In this document: one piece after another, positions 1 through 5,575 of the stretch | Layout: every line of letters starts with the position of its first letter | Position numbering within the stretch: the first letter of the stretch is position 1 | DNA from: an uncultured bacterium | GTDB taxonomy: Bacteria > Bacillota > Clostridia > Lachnospirales > Lachnospiraceae | DNA length: 5,632 nucleotides | Assembly: GCA_905214875.1 (NCBI GenBank) | Contig: CAJMNR010000084.1 | Coordinates: 1-5,632, forward strand | Direction of reading: 5' to 3' | The notes under the pieces: model-generated | What the model was told of the DNA's origin: nothing | What the model saw: only the letters and a program-made list of their open reading frames with translations | Databases searched by the model: none | Translations under genes and position numbers: made by a program

Positions 1-42
1 CCATGCTTCTTTCAGAAGCGTTGTGCTCCTTACCGAAGCGAC
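1..42 (-). promoter_or_regulatory. Leader of a divergent gene running off the left edge
   Basis: Read on the minus strand, this is the expected transcribed leader downstream of the promoter at 49-77. It holds a strong Shine-Dalgarno-like TAAGGAGC (complement of 25-32) and, at the very edge, an ATG (complement of 2-4). The 21-nt gap between them is too long for ordinary initiation. However, it contains a small hairpin, GCTTC-loop-GAAGC (5-19), that could bring the two together. The motif CGCTTC occurs twice (complements of 15-20 and 35-40). The gene itself lies outside the window, so neither its identity nor this start codon can be confirmed. Confidence 0.35.
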
Positions 43-48
43 TTGTTT

Positions 49-77
49 AGTATATTACAAGACAGCACTTATGTCAA
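49..77 (-). promoter_or_regulatory. Housekeeping-type (sigma-A-like) promoter, leftward
   Basis: On the minus strand a perfect -35 TTGACA (complement of 72-77) is followed after exactly 17 bases by TATACT (complement of 49-54), a one-mismatch -10 box. The start site would fall near position 42. The promoter reads away from the oxidase operon into a gene beyond the left edge. The spacer contains a loose palindrome with outer arms GACA/TGTC (complement of 61-75), a position where a repressor could bind, but this is weak evidence. Confidence 0.7.
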
Positions 78-121
78 CAACTTTTTTACACTTTTTAATA
101 TTTTCTGTCACTTTATCTTTT

Positions 122-145
122 ATATTGTCATTATGCTGACAATAT
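122..145. repeat. Perfect 9-bp inverted repeat (possible operator)
   Basis: ATATTGTCA (122-130) and its exact reverse complement TGACAATAT (137-145) are separated by the 6-base spacer TTATGC. There is no U-rich tract directly after it on either strand, so it is not a normal intrinsic terminator. It lies between the leftward promoter and the operon, about 140 bases before the candidate operon promoter. A binding site for a dimeric regulator is the simplest reading. It does not match the CopY, Fur or MntR box consensus sequences as I know them. Confidence 0.5.
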
Positions 146-287
146 CATCATACAAGCTTTATTTTACGCCATTTTTTATTTTCTATTCCTTCTAGCCTCC
201 TTAGGAATTTCAATAAATCCCATCTTACCACTACTCTTCCCTTCTTTCTTTTTTCGTCATTTTTCATGCTCATTCTACTTATTGCGA
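146..287. other. Intergenic DNA, no gene recognised
   Basis: This stretch is AT-rich and strongly pyrimidine-biased on the plus strand (runs of T/C around 150-270). I see no supported gene. A minus-strand open frame covers it (148-348), but it has no ribosome binding site and ends in a lysine/arginine-rich low-complexity tail, so it is not annotated. An isolated Shine-Dalgarno-like AAGGAGG is present on the minus strand (complement of about 197-203), with no start codon at a usable distance. Confidence 0.5.
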
Positions 288-296
288 CATAGTATA
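288..296 (+). promoter_or_regulatory. Candidate sporulation (sigma-K/E-type) -10 element
   Basis: CATAGTATA matches the mother-cell sporulation -10 consensus CATANNNTA exactly and is preceded by A, also favoured. Transcription would start near 303, giving a leader of roughly 37 bases before the ATG at 340. The overlapping TATAAA (293-298) could be read as a sigma-A -10, but the sequence 17 bases upstream (270-275) does not resemble TTGACA. No clear sigma-K -35 'AC' sits at the expected distance either, so the call rests on the -10 and on the spore-associated nature of related operons. Confidence 0.4.
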
Positions 297-339
297 AAGT
301 AGCTAAAAAAAATATTTGTTCAAGAAAGGCTTGATGTGA

Positions 340-906
340 ATGCCTCATTTAAACAAAATCAAAAAAGCCCCACCTCACAGACCAGGGTCTGGGCACAACC
401 AAGACAACCACGAATGTGAAGATAACTTTGAGAAGAAATGCGACAAGAAATGCGACGATAAGTGCGACAGGAAATGCGATGATATGTGCGACAGAAAATG
501 CGACGATAAGTGCGACAGAAAATGCGACGATAAGTGCGATAAGAAATGCGATAAGTGCGACAAAAAATGTGATGATAAGTGCGACAAAAAATGCGACGAT
601 AAGTGCGATAAGAAATGCGACGATAAGTGCGACAGGAAATGCGATGACAAATGTGATAAGAATTGTGACGATAAGTGCGACAGGAAATGCGATGATAAGT
701 GCGATGACGAATGCGATAAGAAATGCTGTCCAAACAGTAAATGTAGCTGTAAAAACATGAATTGCAAGGGAAAATGTAGATGTAACTGTAATGCATGTAA
801 AGATGACGATCATTGCTCTGATGATATTTCTGATATGTGTGATAGCGTATTTGGGCCTATATGTGAGCCAGAAATTTGTGATATTCCAAGAGCTCCACGT
901 AAATGA
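340..906 (+). CDS. Cysteine-rich CDxK tetrad-repeat protein, putative metal-binding or spore-coat protein
   Basis: A 188-residue protein with 38 cysteines (20%). I recognise no named family. A short basic, Pro/His-containing N-terminus (1-25) leads into a repeat block (34-129) in which Cys recurs every four residues as C-D-(K/R/D)-K, with one three-residue register slip at Cys70-Cys73. Residues 129-159 are metallothionein-like, with CC, CSC and CRCNC clusters. The tail (160-188) is acidic with spaced cysteines and ends in a short basic stretch. There is no signal peptide or membrane segment. The start is set by ATG 340 with a purine-rich site AAGAAAGG (322-329) ten bases ahead. It is the first gene of the operon leading to the multicopper oxidase. 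This suggests copper or manganese storage, metal delivery, or disulfide crosslinking in a coat layer, all inferred. The reading frame may originally have continued past the stop at 904-906 (see the segment at 905-1075). Confidence 0.8.
   Translation: MPHLNKIKKAPPHRPGSGHNQDNHECEDNFEKKCDKKCDDKCDRKCDDMCDRKCDDKCDRKCDDKCDKKCDKCDKKCDDKCDKKCDDKCDKKCDDKCDRKCDDKCDKNCDDKCDRKCDDKCDDECDKKCCPNSKCSCKNMNCKGKCRCNCNACKDDDHCSDDISDMCDSVFGPICEPEICDIPRAPRK
439..726 (+). repeat. In-gene 12/24-nt tandem repeat encoding CDKK-CDDK
   Basis: Twenty-five cysteine codons are spaced 12 bases apart, apart from one 9-base step at 547-558. Units alternate between forms like TGCGACARGAAA and TGCGAYGATAAG, giving an effective 24-nt period. 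Near-identical nucleotide copies show that the array expanded recently by slippage or unequal crossing over, and copy number probably differs between strains. There are no unique spacers, so it is not a CRISPR array. Confidence 0.93.
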
Positions 907-1075
907 GCACACTTCTAGAGAGTTCACTGTATATGCCAAAAATAAAGATTGCAACTCTCCAGCTGCAATGTATGTATATTCAGCACCACTTTTTGGTGAA
1001 GAAATCAGAGTCGGCTCTGAACTGAAACAAGGCGAACTTAATATTTATCCTGACATGAGTAGTCATGAACATTAA
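905..1075 (+). CDS. Out-of-frame coding segment: likely displaced C-terminus of the Cys-repeat protein
   Basis: This frame encodes 56 residues (GAG 905 to TAA 1073-1075) with normal-looking composition, including YAKNKDC, APLFGEEIRVGSEL and GELNIYPDM, and an AT-biased third position like the neighbouring genes. It is offset by +1 from the Cys-repeat frame, whose stop TGA is at 904-906. No good start exists: the nearest in-frame ATGs are at 968 (35 codons) and 791 (inside the upstream gene), both without a Shine-Dalgarno. The stop at 1073-1075 is followed by a TAA/poly-G/ATG junction like the one between the next two genes, which supports a real gene ending here. One extra A in AAA 901-903, or a +1 slip at AAA-TGA, would join both parts into one protein of about 244 residues. 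Alternatives are a true frameshift mutation, a sequencing error, or an independent small gene. Confidence 0.45.
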   Translation, partial: EHTSREFTVYAKNKDCNSPAAMYVYSAPLFGEEIRVGSELKQGELNIYPDMSSHEH

Positions 1076-1079
1076 TTAT

Positions 1080-1084
1080 GGGGG
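1080..1084 (+). promoter_or_regulatory. Poly-G ribosome binding site for the 123-residue protein
   Basis: GGGGG ends nine bases before ATG 1094 and starts four bases after the preceding stop codon. It is an unusual all-G Shine-Dalgarno. The next gene has an even longer one in the same arrangement, and both are followed directly by CA, so the two gene starts may share an origin. Confidence 0.6.
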
Positions 1085-1093
1085 CATGTTAAC

Positions 1094-1465
1094 ATGGACA
1101 ATAAAGATTTAGAAATAAATAAAACTGAAGACCAAGACGACCAAATGATGAAGAAATGTTGTAAAAAAAGAACATGTAGCTCACTTAGTAATCCTAATCT
1201 TGCTAATGCTCTAAGTGCGCATGTTGGTGAAAACACGATGGTTGTATTAAAAGCAAACCAACTTAATATATTAAATCAAGTATTTCGTCCTATATTTGTT
1301 GGAAAGATCGAAGAAGTATCTGAAGAGTTTGTCTTAATGAAAGACGTAAATATTAAGATGAATCAAGCACCAGAATTTGTTTTCCCTACTCCATTAATGA
1401 TTCCATTAAATCAGATTGCTTGGTATGTTCCATTTGATCCAGCAACTAGAATTTCGCTTTATTAA
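1094..1465 (+). CDS. Small MnxE/MnxF-like accessory subunit candidate (123 aa)
   Basis: A cytoplasmic-looking protein with an acidic N-terminus (1-18), a cysteine/lysine patch KKCCKKRTC (20-28) and a beta-rich body (about 44-115) with the pattern VGENTMVVLKA, then PIFVGKIEEVSEEFVLMKDV, then PLMIPLNQIAWYVPFD. The same three-part pattern occurs in the following 80-residue protein, so the two appear to be paralogues with a small beta-barrel type fold (inferred). Start ATG 1094 has GGGGG at 1080-1084. It lies 18 bases after the preceding stop and 16 bases before the next start, so it is in the operon. Bacillus MnxG works in a complex with two small proteins encoded just upstream. Position and paralogy suggest this is one equivalent, though I cannot confirm direct homology. 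The Cys patch could bind copper. Confidence 0.75.
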   Translation: MDNKDLEINKTEDQDDQMMKKCCKKRTCSSLSNPNLANALSAHVGENTMVVLKANQLNILNQVFRPIFVGKIEEVSEEFVLMKDVNIKMNQAPEFVFPTPLMIPLNQIAWYVPFDPATRISLY

Positions 1466-1467
1466 TA

Positions 1468-1473
1468 GGGGGG
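1468..1473 (+). promoter_or_regulatory. Poly-G ribosome binding site for the 80-residue protein
   Basis: GGGGGG lies eight bases before ATG 1482. It fixes this ATG as the start rather than the in-frame ATG at 1416, which is inside the preceding gene and has no Shine-Dalgarno. Confidence 0.65.
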
Positions 1474-1481
1474 CACAAATT

Positions 1482-1724
1482 ATGAAAAAGTGTATGCAAA
1501 CAGAATTAAGCAATAACATCGGAAAAAAAGTATTAGTTATGACAGAGTATTATCCATTTTTCTTTGTCGGCATATTAGAAAAAGCTGAAAATGAAGAAAT
1601 CTGGGTATGTGTAAAATTTGGCGTATCCGCTGCATTAAAAAACAAAGTATTTCAGGTTAGGTTAGATGCTATTTCCGCTCTCTTTGTTGAAGATGATGAA
1701 AATGAAATTCCTGATACATGGTAG
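1482..1724 (+). CDS. Small MnxE/MnxF-like accessory subunit candidate (80 aa)
   Basis: Starts MKKCMQTELS and consists almost entirely of one beta-rich domain: NIGKKVLVMTE (12-22), YPFFFVGILEKAENEEIWV (24-42) and NKVFQVRLDAISALFVEDD (54-72), with an acidic end. It aligns in order with the 123-residue neighbour (VGENTMVVL / PIFVGKIEEVSEE / IPLNQIAWYVPFD). It is therefore likely a paralogue lacking the long N-terminus and carrying a shorter middle loop. There is no signal peptide or membrane segment. Its stop overlaps the oxidase start by 7 bases (1718-1724), a typical arrangement for translational coupling of subunits made in fixed ratio. By position it is the second candidate small subunit of an MnxEFG-type complex; the function is inferred. 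Confidence 0.75.
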   Translation: MKKCMQTELSNNIGKKVLVMTEYYPFFFVGILEKAENEEIWVCVKFGVSAALKNKVFQVRLDAISALFVEDDENEIPDTW

Positions 1725-4700
1725 GTGATGTAGATCCTGATGGATTAATGTATGTTTTAAAAGAAAATGAATCCAAAGTACAGCGCATGGTAGAGCAATG
1801 TCCAGGAACTTATGTTAATTTGGTACAGCCATTAGTAATCCGTGTCAATCAATATGAAACCCTTGAAATTGCATTTACAAATAAGCTTTGTTTCTCTACT
1901 GGAATCAATATTAAAGGACTCAATTGCAAAATTCAGAATTCAGATGGTGCATTTGTTGGGGAAAATGATTCTTCTTTAGCTGCACCAGGAAAAACAGTCG
2001 TATATCGTTGGGAAGCTACTACTCAGGGCGGATTCCAAATCTCTGATCTAGGCAATCCATTAAGTAGTGAGTTAGGAAGCAATATCCATGGATTATTTGG
2101 CGCAGTAATTGTTGAGCCAATGGGAAGCACTTGGACGGACCCACAGACTGGTAAAGAAATGAACAGCGGTGTATTTGCAGATATCCATCACCCATTCTTA
2201 CCAGATTGGCGTGAGTTTGTAACGATCTTTCATGATGAAGCACCCGTGAAAAATAGATGTTTAGAAACACCATTTGATACTCATGTGAACGCAGAATCCA
2301 TGACTCATTCCATTAACTATCGTTCAGAGCCTATGAGAAATCGTATGCATCTAATTGAGGAAGGAATCGTATGTCCTGATTGTGAAGGCGAAGAAGTCCA
2401 TCATGATTCCTGGGTATTCGGCGATCCACCACCAACTGTACTGCCAAGATGCTATGTAGCTGACCCTGTTCATTGGTATGCAATTAGCGGCGGCATGAAA
2501 GAAACTCATATTTTCCATCTTCATTTACAGCAATGGAACAGCGATACTCAAGATCCAGCCTCAAACATTATTGACTCTGTTCATCTAGGTCCTGGCCAGA
2601 CTACCGCATTCCATATACTATATGGTGCCGGAAGTTTACAGAAAGCATATGGAGACGTTATCTATCACTGCCATCTATACCCTCATTTCGAGGAAGGCAT
2701 GTGGGGAATTCAGCGTATTCACAATGTATTAGAAGACGGAACAAGATGTTATCCGGACGGCACACCAATTACAAAATTGATGCCACTTCCAGATCGCCCT
2801 GAACCACCTAAGCCAACCAAAGATGTCCCTGGTTTTCCATTCTTTATTCCTGGAACCGTTGGCGAACGTTCTCCAGTACCTCCAATCGGCTGGGACAGAG
2901 ACTTCCCAATCACACAGCTTGAGAAAAATGCACTCGCTCCTGATGCAAAACTTGGTGCCTTATTTGTTAATCCTTGTCCTAAAGATGCACCAGTTCGTAG
3001 ATATGATGTAGTAGGTATCCAGCGTAAACTTATTTATAATGAAGGATGCTGGAATGATCCTGAAGGTAGATTTTATGTTTTAGCAAAAGATGAAGATGAC
3101 ATTATGAAAGGCAAGAAAGAACCAGAGCCTTTGTTCCTTCATGCAAATGCGGGGGAATGTATCGAGATTCACTTTACCAACAAATTCCCAGAACAATTAG
3201 GACCAAATGCATTCCAACTGTTTGTAAATACGTTATTTGCTTCCACACATGTGCATCTTGTAAAATTTGATGTCTTATCCTCGGATGGAGCTAATACAGG
3301 ATGGAATTACTTTACGGGTGCCCGTTTTGAACAGACAGTAGTATTTCGCTGGTATGCAGATGTTGAATTACGTGCTTGCTTCTTCCATGATCATTTATTT
3401 GCCAACTCCGTACAATTGCATGGTCTATTCGGTGGAATGATGATAGAGCCTGAAGGTTCTTGTTTCTTCGATAGCCATACCGGAGAACCTGCAACAGCAG
3501 GAAGTCAAATTATTGTGGAAAATCCATTCTTACCTGATTTTAGAGAGTTCAATCTTGCTGTTGCTGATTTTATTCCTGCATTTGATCGTGATGGTAAGCC
3601 TCTAAATCCACCAGAGCAAAGAGGCGTGATGGACGACTTTGGAATTATGGGATTTAACTATAGAAGTGCTCCGTTACAGCTTAGAGACGGTGACCCAGCG
3701 TTTGCTCTTAGTTCTTTCTATCATGGTGATCCATGTACTCCTATTTTTGAAGGGTATGTAGGAGATCCAGTTAGAGTACGTCTGTTAGATGGTTCTCATG
3801 AAGAATCACATGCAATCAACTTTAATCGCTATTCTTGGAGAACTCAGACAAAGATTATGAATTCCAGAAGGACTGAGGAAACTCATATCGGTATATCCGA
3901 AGCGTTTACTTTTGAGTTTTCCTTAGATGGTACTACTGGCAAAGATAAGACCAAAGACTTTGATGTACTCTATTATTCTGGCGGCAGAGATGATTTCTGG
4001 CTTGGTTGTTGGGGACTTACTCGTGTAAGAGGAACTCACATACCAGGATTATGTAAGCTTAAAGATCGTAATAAGTTACCAGAACGCGAAAAACCATTCC
4101 CTAAAAAGGGAGATCCAATAGAAGATGCTGTCGCTGAAATGCCAAATGTTCCATTTGGAACAAAAGTAAGGGAATATAATGTTACAGCAATCCAGAAAGA
4201 TATCATTTATAATAAATTTGGTGATCATGATCGTTTTGGAATGACCTATATCGATTCTAATGATGTTGATCGTGTACTAAATGGAACTATGAATCCAAAA
4301 CCAGTTATTATTACGATCAATGCTGGAGAACTATTAAAGCTCACATTGACCAATCGATTACCAGAGAACTTTGATGTACCATTCTTCCCTGAAGTACCGG
4401 TTCAACAAAAATGGGAAAACAGCTCAAAAGTATCTATGCATTCGCAAATGGCAGTCTATAATGTATTAGATTCCGATGGAACAACAGTAGGATTTAATCC
4501 AAATCAAACAATTGCCCCGGGTGATTCAAAGACGTATTACTGGTTCTATGAAGAAAGTGCACAACAAGGCAACTTAGTCGACTTTGCTGATACAATCAAC
4601 CATCGTCATCATGGGCTATTCGGTGCAATCAATCTTGCTCCAATGGGGTCATTTACCAACCAATATGCTGATGTTACACCAAGTCTTGGTGACCAATTAA

Positions 4701-5305
4701 CCATTAAGAATCCATTCCTACCTCAGTACAGACAATTCTCAATGATTGCTCATAACGGAATCTATCTAGAAAATAAAAATGGTAAATTACTTCCTAAGAT
4801 GTTCTTTGAACCTGAACTTACACCATTCGATTTTGACACTGAAGATCAAGGCATGAAAGGATTTAACCTACGGAGCGAACCTTTCTTTAACCGACTACTT
4901 GCTAACGAATTAAAAAATAAAAATCCAAATATAAAAGAAGTATTTCGATCTATCCCGATAAATAAAGGGGATCCTCTTACTCCTGTATTCTTAGCTAATG
5001 TCAACGATCCGCTAGTTATTAAATTCTTCGTACCTGCCAGCCAGCCTAGAGCAATACCACTCTTTGTGCATAATCAGTTAAGCCACAACGAGCCAACACA
5101 TTTAGACTCTCAAATAATAGGCGTTTACGGTGCCCTAACAATTGGTGCTACTCGTAATCTACAGATCATTAATCAAGAGAAGAAAATAAAGATTCAGCCT
5201 GGAGACTATCTGTATCAATCCACAAGTATCACTTGGGATGTTGAACAAGGTATGTGGGGAATCATGAGACTTACTGAAGATGATGATGAGATTATAGAAG
5301 ATTAG
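1718..5305 (+). CDS. mnxG: MnxG-like six-cupredoxin multicopper oxidase (putative manganese oxidase)
   Basis: At 1195 residues this is far longer than laccase or CotA (about 500) and close to MnxG of Bacillus (about 1200), the catalytic subunit that oxidises Mn(II) to Mn(IV) oxide on spores. Three tandem units are visible. Each has HGLFG (H124, H568, H965), a PFLP..R.F motif (159, 603, 999), an (F/I)N(Y/L)RS.P motif, a (V)xDP motif and a final GxWG (327, 763, 1178). Complete copper ligands occur once: HIFHLH (264-269) and HCH...H....M (317-328) at the end of unit 1, giving type 1 His264, Cys318, His323 and Met328; and HVH (511-513) plus HDH (557-559) in unit 2. The trinuclear centre would use His267, 269, 317, 319, 511, 513, 557 and 559. 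Units 1 (first half) and 3 are degenerate. There is no signal peptide. ATG 1718 overlaps the previous gene; an in-frame TGA at 1712 rules out an earlier start. The substrate (Mn, Fe or Cu) cannot be proved from sequence. Confidence 0.9.
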   Translation: MVGDVDPDGLMYVLKENESKVQRMVEQCPGTYVNLVQPLVIRVNQYETLEIAFTNKLCFSTGINIKGLNCKIQNSDGAFVGENDSSLAAPGKTVVYRWEATTQGGFQISDLGNPLSSELGSNIHGLFGAVIVEPMGSTWTDPQTGKEMNSGVFADIHHPFLPDWREFVTIFHDEAPVKNRCLETPFDTHVNAESMTHSINYRSEPMRNRMHLIEEGIVCPDCEGEEVHHDSWVFGDPPPTVLPRCYVADPVHWYAISGGMKETHIFHLHLQQWNSDTQDPASNIIDSVHLGPGQTTAFHILYGAGSLQKAYGDVIYHCHLYPHFEEGMWGIQRIHNVLEDGTRCYPDGTPITKLMPLPDRPEPPKPTKDVPGFPFFIPGTVGERSPVPPIGWDRDFPITQLEKNALAPDAKLGALFVNPCPKDAPVRRYDVVGIQRKLIYNEGCWNDPEGRFYVLAKDEDDIMKGKKEPEPLFLHANAGECIEIHFTNKFPEQLGPNAFQLFVNTLFASTHVHLVKFDVLSSDGANTGWNYFTGARFEQTVVFRWYADVELRACFFHDHLFANSVQLHGLFGGMMIEPEGSCFFDSHTGEPATAGSQIIVENPFLPDFREFNLAVADFIPAFDRDGKPLNPPEQRGVMDDFGIMGFNYRSAPLQLRDGDPAFALSSFYHGDPCTPIFEGYVGDPVRVRLLDGSHEESHAINFNRYSWRTQTKIMNSRRTEETHIGISEAFTFEFSLDGTTGKDKTKDFDVLYYSGGRDDFWLGCWGLTRVRGTHIPGLCKLKDRNKLPEREKPFPKKGDPIEDAVAEMPNVPFGTKVREYNVTAIQKDIIYNKFGDHDRFGMTYIDSNDVDRVLNGTMNPKPVIITINAGELLKLTLTNRLPENFDVPFFPEVPVQQKWENSSKVSMHSQMAVYNVLDSDGTTVGFNPNQTIAPGDSKTYYWFYEESAQQGNLVDFADTINHRHHGLFGAINLAPMGSFTNQYADVTPSLGDQLTIKNPFLPQYRQFSMIAHNGIYLENKNGKLLPKMFFEPELTPFDFDTEDQGMKGFNLRSEPFFNRLLANELKNKNPNIKEVFRSIPINKGDPLTPVFLANVNDPLVIKFFVPASQPRAIPLFVHNQLSHNEPTHLDSQIIGVYGALTIGATRNLQIINQEKKIKIQPGDYLYQSTSITWDVEQGMWGIMRLTEDDDEIIED

Positions 5306-5338
5306 ATTCCAGAGCTCATAAAATAATGCTAACTATAT

Positions 5339-5394
5339 AAGAGGCTTTTGCAAAATAGGAATTAGACCTATTGAGGCAGAAGCCTCTTTAATAA
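5339..5394 (+). terminator. Intrinsic terminator of the oxidase operon
   Basis: A 13-bp outer stem pairs AAGAGGCTTTTGC (5339-5351) with GCAGAAGCCTCTT (5376-5388), with one G-U wobble. An inner 6-bp stem pairs AATAGG (5354-5359) with CCTATT (5367-5372) around a 7-base loop. The stem is followed by a T/A-rich tail, TTTAATAAATTTCTT. It lies 33 bases after the oxidase stop. The opposite strand lacks a good T-tract after the stem, so it probably works mainly in the plus direction. Confidence 0.85.
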
Positions 5395-5560
5395 ATTTCT
5401 TCATAGAGCACTCTCTGATCACTTGTTTATTGTGTATTTTCACTCTGGTGTCTCGTATTCTTTGCAAGAAAGCTGATTTTATCTCCTTTTACTTAGCAAT
5501 TCTTTCCGTTCGTATGAGTGTACATCCTAGCTTTCTTCTTTTTAAAAGTTTTTTAATTGG

Positions 5561-5575
5561 CTGGGCATTACCCAG
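5561..5575. repeat. Small inverted repeat CTGGG-CATTA-CCCAG
   Basis: A perfect 5-bp G/C-rich stem with a 5-base loop, preceded on the plus strand by a run of T (about 5545-5556). On the minus strand it is followed by CCAATTAAAAAAC, not by a T-tract, so it is not an evident terminator in either direction. It abuts the larger inverted repeat that follows. Confidence 0.45.

Noticed and set aside
148..348. 66-codon open frame on the minus strand
   Set aside because: No ribosome binding site, its start overlaps the beginning of the Cys-repeat gene, and the product is a Lys/Arg-rich low-complexity sequence from pyrimidine-rich intergenic DNA.
439..726. CRISPR-like or non-coding tandem array
   Set aside because: Units are contiguous, 12/24 nt long with no unique spacers, and stay in frame inside a gene.
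349..954. Long minus-strand frames and a second plus frame (416-760) across the cysteine repeats
   Set aside because: They are shadows of the 12/24-nt repeat, giving monotonous repeats in all frames without start signals. Only the plus frame from 340 has a ribosome binding site and meaningful non-repeat ends.
903..1025. ATGA-overlap start of a 40-codon gene
   Set aside because: No ribosome binding site and poor composition; the other frame over the same bases looks far more like protein.
791..1075. A 94-residue protein with an N-terminal membrane segment starting at ATG 791
   Set aside because: The hydrophobic stretch is what Asp-rich codons give when read one base out of frame; there is no Shine-Dalgarno, and the overlap with the Cys-repeat gene would be 116 bases. 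Only the part after about 905 looks coding.
2019..3494. Open frames at 2019-2273 (minus), 2823-3011 (plus) and 3312-3494 (minus)
   Set aside because: They lie wholly inside the oxidase gene in other frames, without start signals.
1718..5305. CotA/laccase or bilirubin oxidase annotation
   Set aside because: The protein is more than twice as long, has three repeated units, and has copper motifs in a permuted order.
5440..5510. Minus-strand Shine-Dalgarno with flanking fragments resembling a decayed small gene
   Set aside because: No ATG at a usable distance, stops break every frame within about 20 codons, and no family is recognisable.
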